Origin: an uncultured Bacteroidales bacterium
GTDB taxonomy: Bacteria > Bacteroidota > Bacteroidia > Bacteroidales > Muribaculaceae
Direction: 5' to 3'
NCBI GenBank assembly: GCA_949285735.1
Contig: CASEAQ010000012.1
Location: 1-59,934 of the forward strand
Length of the DNA: 59,934 bases
Shown here one piece after another: positions 24,383 through 32,150 of the stretch. Both the position numbers and the translations under genes were made by a program. Positions within the stretch are counted from its first letter, which is position 1; each line of letters starts with the position of its first letter. A model generated the notes under the pieces. That model did no database searches, was not told where the DNA came from, and saw only the letters and a program-made list of their open reading frames with translations.

Positions 24383-26161
24383 GTGAAAACATCAGAAGTT
24401 ATTGCAGAACACATCTTTTTATACTATTGCCGGTTGGCTGCTGTCGCCATCTGCATCACATTGTGCCATTTACGTGCTGCGACAACCTCGGCCGACACAA
24501 AACATATCGCCGACAGCCTGCTCACCAAAGAGAGCGTTTACCAATTCACATTCACCGATGCGGAAATGGCAAAACAGATAATCGACGAAATGCGCCGACA
24601 AAACAAACTGCCCAAGCATGAACTCGACTTGCTCGAAGGAGACTTGTGGTATAACAACCACTACTTCGATGAAGCCGTTGTCCTATACCTCGCAGCTCTG
24701 GACAACGACTCGGTGAAAGCCGATGCCGATGCACACATGAGCCTGCTACACCGCATGATTTCTTGTTATGACGGTATGCACGACGACCGCAACACTACAA
24801 AATATGTAAAACTCCTGCTCGACGAAGCCCGTGCCAACGGCGACAAGGCGATGGAATCGGTGGCAATGTTCAACATGGGCAAACTCATATATTACCAAGA
24901 AGACAAGAAACAAGGATACAAGCTCATATACGACGCAATTGCCATTATGGAACGCAGCGACTACGACTACAAATACGACAACCTGCGATACAACTACAAC
25001 ACGCTGCTAATAATGCAACAGCGCGACAAGCGATATGAAGATGCCTTGGCAACATTGGCTTCACTCGAACGCGTTGTTACCGAATCGACAAATGCCGAAC
25101 CCGAAATTGCCAATTTGGCGGCAAAGGAACTGAAAACATTGTATGCCCAACAAGCCGTTATACTGTACAACCTCGGCAGAAACGACGAAGCCGAAGCGGC
25201 ATACCGCAAATGGAAGACGGCTGCTCCCGACTACACTGCCGACGACTACCTTATCGCCCCTTTCCTTGCCAACTCAAGCCACATCAACGAAGCGCTCGAC
25301 ATATACAAAGCCCAGGAAAAAAAACTCGAAAGCCGCGGCGACACCATCACCTACCACATGCGCTCGGTGCTGAAGTCGATTGGTTCATTGTATTATACAA
25401 CCGGGCAATACAAGCCTGCTGCCGAATATTACTTCCGCACAGCAGCCGTGTCCGACAGCTTGAAGGTGCGGGAACAGCGCAGCTCGGCACAGGAACTTGC
25501 CACTGCATACGAAACACACAAGAAAGAAAAAGAGCTGTCAGAACGAACCTCCAGCATAAAGATACGCAACGCATGGCTCGTAGGGAGCGGCGCTGCATTG
25601 ATATTGCTGCTAATCCTGCTGCAACGGCAACTGCGGTACACAAGGCTGATAAAGAAAAAAAATTCGGTTCTGGTTGGCAATATCCAAGAATTGCTTGCCT
25701 ACAAAAACGAACTCGACACGCTGAAGCTGCAAATGGCAAAGACCGTTGCCATCGAGCCAAGCATTCCTGCCGGCGGCAGCGATGACAACTGCCAGCAACA
25801 GCCTGATACCGACTCCGAAAACCACATAATATTCGAGAATCTCGAACGCCGTGTCAACGAGGAACAATTATACCTGAACCCCAATTTGACACGTGACGAC
25901 CTGCTGCGCATCGCCCACACCGACAAAAACCGGCTCGCAAAGGTGTTGCAACAGCACGAATACACCAACACGTCTGACTACATAAACCGAAAACGTCTCG
26001 AATATGCAGTGGCTGAACTCGAGAACCATCCCGAATACACCATCAACGCCATAGCCGAATCGTGCGGATTGCCCAATATCCCCACGTTCAACCGGCTCTT
26101 CCGCAAACGCTTCGGCATGCCCCCAACCGAATTCCGCAAGACATTGACAAAACGCATATAG
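24383..26161 (+). CDS. TPR-containing membrane regulator with C-terminal AraC-type HTH
   Basis: The 592-residue product starts at GTG; no ATG or TTG nearby gives an alternative with the hydrophobic leader (YYCRLAAVAICITLCHLRA). The periplasmic part (about 35-390) has TPR-like helices. One transmembrane helix (AWLVGSGAALILLLILLQ, about 395-412) and a coiled-coil-like segment follow, then an AraC-type HTH domain (about 490-592: LTRDDLLRIAHTDKNRLAKV, INAIAESCGLPNIPTFNRLF, PPTEFRKTL). Architecture resembles one-component membrane sensors such as SusR-type regulators, though the sensor differs. Divergence from the GH13 gene suggests that it regulates alpha-glucan use (inference). Confidence 0.82.
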   Translation: MKTSEVIAEHIFLYYCRLAAVAICITLCHLRAATTSADTKHIADSLLTKESVYQFTFTDAEMAKQIIDEMRRQNKLPKHELDLLEGDLWYNNHYFDEAVVLYLAALDNDSVKADADAHMSLLHRMISCYDGMHDDRNTTKYVKLLLDEARANGDKAMESVAMFNMGKLIYYQEDKKQGYKLIYDAIAIMERSDYDYKYDNLRYNYNTLLIMQQRDKRYEDALATLASLERVVTESTNAEPEIANLAAKELKTLYAQQAVILYNLGRNDEAEAAYRKWKTAAPDYTADDYLIAPFLANSSHINEALDIYKAQEKKLESRGDTITYHMRSVLKSIGSLYYTTGQYKPAAEYYFRTAAVSDSLKVREQRSSAQELATAYETHKKEKELSERTSSIKIRNAWLVGSGAALILLLILLQRQLRYTRLIKKKNSVLVGNIQELLAYKNELDTLKLQMAKTVAIEPSIPAGGSDDNCQQQPDTDSENHIIFENLERRVNEEQLYLNPNLTRDDLLRIAHTDKNRLAKVLQQHEYTNTSDYINRKRLEYAVAELENHPEYTINAIAESCGLPNIPTFNRLFRKRFGMPPTEFRKTLTKRI

Positions 26162-26248
26162 CGGTTATTTACAAGCACTTTATCTATCTATTAGGACAAA
26201 ATAGTATATCTTTTTGACAAAATGATAGATATACCCAACCAACTTGCT

Positions 26249-26277
26249 TGGCGGCACGATGCCGCCATTTTATTTTT
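26249..26277 (+). terminator. Terminator of the TPR/AraC regulator gene
   Basis: TGGCGGCA-CGA-TGCCGCCA (26249-26267), then TTTTATTTTTG. A classic intrinsic terminator 87 nt after the stop. Confidence 0.88.
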
Positions 26278-26471
26278 GCAAACGCAAAACCAAATTAGTT
26301 CCTAATACACATTATCAAGCCTGCTCATAAATTAGTTCAGAAACACAGCTACAGTTTCCACCAAACTGTTCAGACATTAATTGGAACATTAACACGGCAA
26401 AAAACAATAACTGGCAGCTCCGGCAGAAGCATCAAATACACACGAGACGCTAACGATTGTTACCAACAAAT

Positions 26472-26526
26472 TGAGCCAACACCCGCCCAGCAACATCAAG
26501 GCAAGTGTTGGCTCATTGTTTTTAGC
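26472..26526. terminator. Terminator hairpin near trkH
   Basis: TGAGCCAACAC (26472-26482) pairs with GTGTTGGCTCA (26505-26515). A T tract (TTGTTTTT) lies on the right side; on the left side, read in the trkH direction, CAATTTGTT follows. It probably ends the dxs-trkA-trkH operon and may act both ways. Confidence 0.7.
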
Positions 26527-26553
26527 TTCACGCAACTGCGACTGCACACAGTG

Positions 26554-28044
26554 TCACTTCACCCAAAAATGCGATGTGAACACAACGAGCACCGTGAACA
26601 GCTCAAGACGGCCAAGCAGCATCAACAACGACATTATCCACTTGGCTGCTTCGGAATAAGACGCATAGCAACCGCCAGTGGCATCACCCACGCCAAGTCC
26701 GACATTGCTCAGTGCCGAGATTGTCGAGAAAAATGCATCCTGCAACGGATAATCGAGCGCAGCCAAAGCCAATGTTCCGATTGCCGTGATGCACACATAT
26801 ATGCCAAGGAACACGACTGCCTTGGTGACTATCTCCTGAGGCACCACCTTGTGGTTGATGCGCACGTTGACCACGCTGTTGGGGTGCAACACTCGGTAAA
26901 GTTCGTTCTTTATGTTCTTTGCCATTAATTCCATTCGGTCGATTTTGGCTCCTCCCGACGTTGAGCCGGCACAAGAGCCGAAAAACATTATTATGCACAA
27001 AACCATAATAACGAATTGCCCCCACTGTTCAAAATCGACTACTATGAAACCTGTCGTGGTCATCGCCGATACGCATGTAAACAATGCATCGAGTGTCACA
27101 CGCTCTATTCCACGGTTGTCAATGCCAGTCAGCATTATGTATGCCACACACATCGACACTGCCACAACCACCGTGCCAATATACCAGCGGAAAGTCGCAT
27201 TCGAAGTCAGAGCCTTTATGTTTCCCCTCGCCCCGTGGTAAATCAAGGCGAAATTCACTCCGCCAAGGAACATGAACACTACGATTACAATATTTACATA
27301 AGTCGAATCCCACCAAGCTATGCTTGCATTTTTGGTCGAGAACCCTCCGGTTGACAAGGCACTCATCGAGTGGCACAGTGCGTCGAAAAAGTCCATAGGC
27401 CCAGCCCACAGCATTGCACACGACATTCCAGTGAGGGAAATATACACCATCCACAGGCTTTTTGCCGTCGAGCTGATGCGCGGCCGCAACTTGTCGTGGG
27501 TTATCCCAGTCACCTCGGCGTTGAACAACTGCATTCCGCCGGAATGGTTTAGCATGGGCAACACGGCAAGCGAGAACAGGATGATACCCATGCCACCCAC
27601 CCAGTGCATAACCGAACGCCAGAACAATATCGCCTTGGGCAATACCTCAACGTCGGCAATCACCGTTAGCCCTGTCGTGGTAAATCCCGACATCGTTTCC
27701 ATGAAAGCCGATGCCACGTCACCTATCGAATGGGTGAAGAAGAATGGCAGCATACCAAATGCCGAGAAAAATATCCACACCACTGGCGTGAGCAATATCC
27801 CCTCGCGCTTGTGCATGTCCATGCTCTTGGGTTTCAGCCCGAAAGTCATCAATGCGCCGCAGCCGGCAGTAATCAGCGTCGAATAGAGCATAGCCTCCAT
27901 AGCTGCCCACTCTTCATACACTACCCCTACCACTAACGGCCCTACCATGAACAATGCCTCCATTATGAGCAGCCACCCGAGCACCCTGAAAATCGCAGGC
28001 AGGTTTATCAGCGATTTTTTCCTGAATATTACATTCATAGCCAC
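26554..28044 (-). CDS. trkH: Trk potassium uptake system, channel subunit TrkH
   Basis: The 496-residue polytopic protein has four membrane-pore-membrane repeats. Their filter segments are visible as MSGFTTTGLTV, SALSTGGFSTK, SAMTTTGFIVVD and SALSNVGLGVG; each pore Gly is present. It forms the K+ channel of the Trk/Ktr system at the inner membrane, gated by TrkA. It is the last gene of the leftward run small protein-dxs-trkA-trkH, 6 nt after trkA, so translation is coupled. Length and motifs are normal. Confidence 0.95.
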   Translation of the reverse strand: MAMNVIFRKKSLINLPAIFRVLGWLLIMEALFMVGPLVVGVVYEEWAAMEAMLYSTLITAGCGALMTFGLKPKSMDMHKREGILLTPVVWIFFSAFGMLPFFFTHSIGDVASAFMETMSGFTTTGLTVIADVEVLPKAILFWRSVMHWVGGMGIILFSLAVLPMLNHSGGMQLFNAEVTGITHDKLRPRISSTAKSLWMVYISLTGMSCAMLWAGPMDFFDALCHSMSALSTGGFSTKNASIAWWDSTYVNIVIVVFMFLGGVNFALIYHGARGNIKALTSNATFRWYIGTVVVAVSMCVAYIMLTGIDNRGIERVTLDALFTCVSAMTTTGFIVVDFEQWGQFVIMVLCIIMFFGSCAGSTSGGAKIDRMELMAKNIKNELYRVLHPNSVVNVRINHKVVPQEIVTKAVVFLGIYVCITAIGTLALAALDYPLQDAFFSTISALSNVGLGVGDATGGCYASYSEAAKWIMSLLMLLGRLELFTVLVVFTSHFWVK

Positions 28045-28050
28045 AAGCCG

Positions 28051-29382
28051 TCACTTAAATAGTTTTTCCATCTTATGCAACGCACCTTGCAGGCAGAAGA
28101 TTACCACATGGTCGCCAGCCTGTATGCGAGTGTTTCCTTTCACGAGCAATCCTTTGCCGTCGCGCACCAGTCCGGCAATCGTCATGTCGCGCGACAGGTT
28201 GAGGTTCATCACCGCGTCGCGTGTGATGCGCGCGCCTTCCTTCACCACCAGTTCGGCAACCTCGGCATCGGCAAGCGCAAGACACTTTGAATTGCTTGAG
28301 TCGCGGTCAAGCATCAACTGGAATATGCGGCTCGAAGCGAGCAACTTCTTGTTGACTACCGACCCTATATTGAGACCCTCAGCCTCGGATATGAATTGTA
28401 TGTTCTCTACCTCGGCAATCGTCTTTTTTGCGCCAAACTCCTTGGCGGCAAGGCAGCCCAATATGTTGGTCTCGGAGCTGTCGGTCAGTGCCACAAATGC
28501 CTCACAGTCGCCTATCCCCTCTTCCTGCAGCAATTCCACGTCGCGTCCGTCGCCATGCACTATGTTGCAGTCGGGCAACGACTCGGCAAGCTGCTGGCAA
28601 CGCTCCTTGTTGTTATCTATAATCTTGAACTTGTAGCGGCCAGCCGCCGCGCGCACCAGTTGCACGGCAATGCGGCTGCCTCCCATTATCATCACGCGCT
28701 TCACTTCTACGGGCGACTTACCCGTCATTTCGAGCACGTTGGGTATGTATTCTTTCGTAGTGGCAATATACACTATGTCACCCTCGCACACGCGGTCGCT
28801 ACCGCCGGGGATAATCGTCTCGTGGTTGCGCTTTATAGCCGATATGTGCATATATCCCGATTGCATGCTCAATTCCTTCAGTTGCATTCCCACGAGCTTG
28901 GCATTCCCACGCAACTTCACGCCGACAATCACCAGATGCCCATCGACAAGCTCAAACCAGCTGCGCACCCACGTGCGTTGCAGCGAGGTGAGTATTTCCT
29001 GTGCCGCAAGATATTCGGGATAGATGACGTCATCAACCCCATGGTTGGAAAAAAACGGCTTGTTCTCGGCTTTCATATACTCATAATTGTCGATTCGCGC
29101 AACCGTGCTTTTTGCCCCATACTGCTTGGCTATGGCACAAGCCATCAAGTTTTGCGATTCAAACGGAGTGACGGCTATAAACAAGTCACACCCCTTTGCC
29201 CCGGCTTCGCGCAACGAAGCAAAAGATGTGGTCCGTCCTGTACAAGTGAGCAAGTTATACATCTCAAAGTCGTTGAGCCTGTCCTCATCTTCATCGACGA
29301 GTATCACATCTTGCCCTTCTTCCGACAAGAGCCTTGCCAAGTGGCTGCCCACTTCTCCAGCTCCAGCAATAACGATTCTCAT
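28051..29382 (-). CDS. trkA: Trk potassium uptake regulator TrkA
   Basis: The 443-residue cytoplasmic protein has two RCK repeats. The first starts with a full dinucleotide fold motif (IVIAGAGEVGSHLARLL). The second begins VMIMGGSRIAVQLVR, where the Gly pattern is incomplete, as is usual in TrkA. Each is followed by a TrkA-C ligand domain. It binds NAD(H) or nucleotides and gates TrkH. The gene starts 9 nt after dxs and ends 6 nt before trkH. Confidence 0.95.
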   Translation of the reverse strand: MRIVIAGAGEVGSHLARLLSEEGQDVILVDEDEDRLNDFEMYNLLTCTGRTTSFASLREAGAKGCDLFIAVTPFESQNLMACAIAKQYGAKSTVARIDNYEYMKAENKPFFSNHGVDDVIYPEYLAAQEILTSLQRTWVRSWFELVDGHLVIVGVKLRGNAKLVGMQLKELSMQSGYMHISAIKRNHETIIPGGSDRVCEGDIVYIATTKEYIPNVLEMTGKSPVEVKRVMIMGGSRIAVQLVRAAAGRYKFKIIDNNKERCQQLAESLPDCNIVHGDGRDVELLQEEGIGDCEAFVALTDSSETNILGCLAAKEFGAKKTIAEVENIQFISEAEGLNIGSVVNKKLLASSRIFQLMLDRDSSNSKCLALADAEVAELVVKEGARITRDAVMNLNLSRDMTIAGLVRDGKGLLVKGNTRIQAGDHVVIFCLQGALHKMEKLFK

Positions 29383-29391
29383 CTTTCTGTG

Positions 29392-31308
29392 TTATTCTGC
29401 AATTATTTCAAGAATTTTATACTTTATACTTTCATTATCCATACCGCATTCTCGGCGCAACTGTGCGATTGTACCTTGTGCCACGAAATGCGGCGGCACA
29501 CCTATCCGAGTCACACGCACCGCCATGCCGTGGTCGTTGAACCAGCCTATAACCGCCGAACCCAGTCCGCCGTGCACCACGCCGTCTTCCACCGTTACCA
29601 CGTGGCTGAAACGCGTGCCCACTTCTTGCAATATATCTTCATCAAGAGGGTTCAGGAATATCATGTCGTAGTGTGCCACGTGACGCCCCTTGTCGCCAAG
29701 TTCGCGCAACACACTTTGCACATCATTGCCTATGGGCCCAATCGACAACACAGCCACACGGTCGCCATCTTGCAACCTGCGCCCCTTGCCAACAGCCAGC
29801 TCATGCATAGGGCATTCCCAGTCGGCAAGCACGCCGCCGCCACGCGGATAGCGTATTGCAAACGGGCCATGCTTCCCCGTCTGTGCCGTGTACATGAGAT
29901 GCCGCAAGTAGTGTTCGTTCATTGGCGAACTAATCACTATATTGGGTATGCAGCTCAAGTATGCCATGTCAAATACGCCGTGGTGTGTAACACCGTCGTC
30001 GCCCACGAGTCCTGCACGGTCGATACAGAACACCACAGGCAACCGTTGTATAGCCACGTCGTGTATTATTTCATCGTAAGCCCTCTGCAAGAAAGTCGAA
30101 TATATACAGCAGAACGGTATCAACCCGTCCTTTGCCATTCCACCCGAGAATGTGACAGCGTGCTCCTCGGCAATCCCCACGTCGAATGCGCGGTCGGGCA
30201 TTGCATCGAGCATGAAGTTGAGCGAGCAGCCCGTTGGCATCGCTGCTGTTATCCCCACAATCTTCTCGTTGCGGCGGGCAAGCTCCACTATCGTATGCCC
30301 GAACACATCTTGCCACTTCGGCGGCTTCCCCGCCGTCGGCTCCACCACGCGTTCGCCTGTCGCCGGGTTGAAACGCCCGGGCGCATGCCACGTCACAGGG
30401 TCGTTCTCGGCAGGCGCGTAGCCCTTACCCTTGCGAGTGCGCAAGTGCAGCATTCGCGGCCCGTCCATGTCTTTTATGTCGTTCAGCACCCTCACTATGC
30501 GCTCCACGTCATGCCCGTCGTAGGGACCGAAGTATCTCATGTCGAGCCCCTCGAAAATGTTCTGTTGGCGCGTGAGCAATGCCTTTATGCTATTGTTGAA
30601 CCTCAATATCAGCCCACGGTGCTTCTCGTCGATGAGGTGCAACCGCTTCATGAACTGATATACCTTGTAACGTAGCTTGTTATACGACTTCGAGGTATTG
30701 ATGCGGGTCATATACTCGTTGAGCGCGCCCACGTTCTGGTCAATCGCCATGTCGTTGTCGTTGAGTATAATCAGCAAGTTGCTGTTCGACAACGATGCGT
30801 TGTTGATGCCCTCAAACGCAAGTCCGCCACTTATCGACGCATCGCCTATCACCGCCACCACGTTGCGGCGGCGGTTGCCATGGTCCAACTTCGAGGCGAC
30901 AGTCATTCCCAACGCGGCCGAAATTGAATTTGACGCATGTCCGGCAATGAAGCTGTCATATTCGCTCTCGTCGGGATTGGGAAATCCGCTCAATCCCTTC
31001 CATTTGCGCAATGTGTCGAATCGGTCGCGCCTGCCAGTGAGCACCTTGTGGCTATATGCCTGATGGCCCACATCCCACACGATGCGGTCATAGGGGGTGT
31101 CATACACGTAGTGCAAAGCCACAGTAAGCTCCACCGTTCCCATGCTTGAGGCAAAGTGCCCCGGATTGCGGGAAAGTGAATCGATTAAAAATTTCCTAAT
31201 CTCGCTGCACACTTGCGGCAACTCCTCAACTGGCAGCCGCCGCAGGTCGTCGGGCGAATCAATCTTCGACAACAGCGGACATTCTTTCTTTATATCAAAT
31301 TCAGGCAC
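29392..31308 (-). CDS. dxs: 1-deoxy-D-xylulose-5-phosphate synthase
   Basis: The 638-residue thiamine-diphosphate enzyme joins pyruvate and glyceraldehyde 3-phosphate in the first step of the MEP isoprenoid pathway. The ThDP motif is [20 protein letters not shown] (GDA in place of GDG, as in other Bacteroidetes Dxs). Other blocks: [31 protein letters not shown], and the transketolase pyrimidine domain with [17 protein letters not shown]. Full length. It is coupled to the potassium-transport genes, an arrangement I have seen in other Bacteroidales but cannot explain functionally. Confidence 0.97.
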   Translation of the reverse strand: MPEFDIKKECPLLSKIDSPDDLRRLPVEELPQVCSEIRKFLIDSLSRNPGHFASSMGTVELTVALHYVYDTPYDRIVWDVGHQAYSHKVLTGRRDRFDTLRKWKGLSGFPNPDESEYDSFIAGHASNSISAALGMTVASKLDHGNRRRNVVAVIGDASISGGLAFEGINNASLSNSNLLIILNDNDMAIDQNVGALNEYMTRINTSKSYNKLRYKVYQFMKRLHLIDEKHRGLILRFNNSIKALLTRQQNIFEGLDMRYFGPYDGHDVERIVRVLNDIKDMDGPRMLHLRTRKGKGYAPAENDPVTWHAPGRFNPATGERVVEPTAGKPPKWQDVFGHTIVELARRNEKIVGITAAMPTGCSLNFMLDAMPDRAFDVGIAEEHAVTFSGGMAKDGLIPFCCIYSTFLQRAYDEIIHDVAIQRLPVVFCIDRAGLVGDDGVTHHGVFDMAYLSCIPNIVISSPMNEHYLRHLMYTAQTGKHGPFAIRYPRGGGVLADWECPMHELAVGKGRRLQDGDRVAVLSIGPIGNDVQSVLRELGDKGRHVAHYDMIFLNPLDEDILQEVGTRFSHVVTVEDGVVHGGLGSAVIGWFNDHGMAVRVTRIGVPPHFVAQGTIAQLRRECGMDNESIKYKILEIIAE

Positions 31309-31381
31309 AGTTAAATCACTTTGTTACAAAAAAACATCACCACTTACACAACCTTCCCTCGTCGTGCGTGGCAGGCAGCAA

Positions 31382-31561
31382 TTATTCATTGCGGCTTCTG
31401 ACATACTTCTTGTAAAGTGGCACAAACACCACTATGCCAGATGCTACGATGGCAAAAAGTACCATAAAATCAATGCGTTCTACCCTGACGAGCAATATGA
31501 CGCACAATGCCACCCACAACAACACCACACAGGCGAAGCGGAAGATTTGATAACTTGTCAT
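31382..31561 (-). CDS. Small two-helix membrane protein in front of dxs (59 aa)
   Basis: An ATG at 31561 opens a 59-residue frame ending TAA at 31382-31384. The product starts MTSYQIFRFACVVLL and has two hydrophobic helices (about residues 7-25 and 33-50) joined by a short polar turn RVERID, ending KKYVRSRNE: a positive C-terminal tail, which predicts both ends in the cytoplasm. It starts 37 nt after the -7 box of the promoter at 31598-31628 and lies 73 nt before dxs, so it is probably the first gene of the dxs-trkA-trkH transcript. Function unknown. Confidence 0.65.
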   Translation of the reverse strand: MTSYQIFRFACVVLLWVALCVILLVRVERIDFMVLFAIVASGIVVFVPLYKKYVRSRNE

Positions 31562-31595
31562 AATACTTTTTCCTCAAAGTCTGTTTTTTTATCTT

Positions 31596-31666
31596 TGCAA
31601 ATATAGTGAAAGTCGAGCGTAAAGCAAAAAAAAAGAACCCATTCATTTTTTTGGCTTTGCCGAGAC
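31596..31666. repeat. Dispersed repeat, copy C: hairpin plus leftward promoter
   Basis: Core GCAAATATAGTGAAAGTCGA then GCGTAAAGCAAAAAA, as in copy A with one change. The partner arm TTTTTTTGGCTTTGCCGAGAC gives the A-stem-T hairpin. In this copy the promoter half points at the small membrane protein-dxs operon, and the hairpin half insulates it from the maeB side. Confidence 0.6.
31598..31628 (-). promoter_or_regulatory. Promoter of the small protein-dxs-trkA-trkH operon
   Basis: Minus strand: TTTG (31628-31625), 19 nt, TATATTTG (31605-31598). Transcription would start near 31591, 30 nt before the small gene's ATG. Confidence 0.7.
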
Positions 31667-31935
31667 ATACTGGACTCTGCAAAAACAAAACGCCGATTCC
31701 TAACTCCCAACGACTCCTAATTGAAAAAAACAGCAAGGACCTTCCCGTTATCTCCCAGCCACCACACAAGCCAGGACGAAAGGCCCTTGCAAAACATCAG
31801 GGGAATCTTACTAACTCCTATCAAAATACTTCCCGTGATGCCACACATACTACATTTTCCCTAAGGCTATTAACTGACAATGTAGTTCTCATCAGCCACT
31901 TGCAAATGTACTACATTTATCGATAGTAACTTTTA

Positions 31936-31946
31936 CCCCCCCCCCC
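31936..31946. repeat. Homopolymer of 11 C
   Basis: Eleven C in an otherwise AT-rich stretch, ~105 nt upstream of the maeB -7 box. Long C/G runs can vary in length during replication; assembly error is the other possibility. Confidence 0.6.
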
Positions 31947-32051
31947 GTTTAACTTTTCAATATTTTATTTAACATATCAAAACACCCATCTCCTATTACA
32001 TTATTTTAAATTTTAAATAATTGTTTAGCACATCGGCACAATAAAAATAAC

Positions 32052-32059
32052 TAATTTTG
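32052..32059 (+). promoter_or_regulatory. -7 box for maeB
   Basis: TAATTTTG, 92 nt before the ATG; no matching -33 at the usual distance. Confidence 0.35.
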
Positions 32060-32150
32060 CAAATGAAAATAAGAAATTAAAAGCGTTCGTTTGAATAGGG
32101 ATTAAAGCGAAACACTCTGTTAATTTAAATAATTACAACATTTTCTATAT

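Larger units (their letters stand above)
26162..26553. other. Convergent intergenic region with two terminator hairpins
   Basis: 392 nt between the membrane regulator and trkH. It holds an inverted repeat GTATATCT/AGATATAC and two strong terminators (listed separately). I see no gene, and nothing distinct in the ~190 nt between the hairpins. Confidence 0.5.
31562..32150. other. Intergenic region between the dxs operon and maeB
   Basis: 589 nt. It contains repeat copy C with its promoter, a palindromic pair of opposed -7 boxes (TATCTTTGCAAATATA, 31590-31605), a 7-bp CTACATT/AATGTAG inverted repeat near 31850, and an 11-C homopolymer (31936-31946). The 106-codon frame at 31606-31926 reads from inside the repeat and looks non-coding. 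Confidence 0.5.

Noticed and set aside
28396-30675. 759-codon open frame on the plus strand
   Set aside because: It is antisense to trkA and dxs, which are certain, and its predicted protein is rich in His, Arg and Cys without any domain. It results from codon bias of the opposite strand.
31606-31926. 106-codon frame after the dxs promoter region
   Set aside because: Begins within repeat copy C, composition is that of AT-rich non-coding DNA and no family is recognised.
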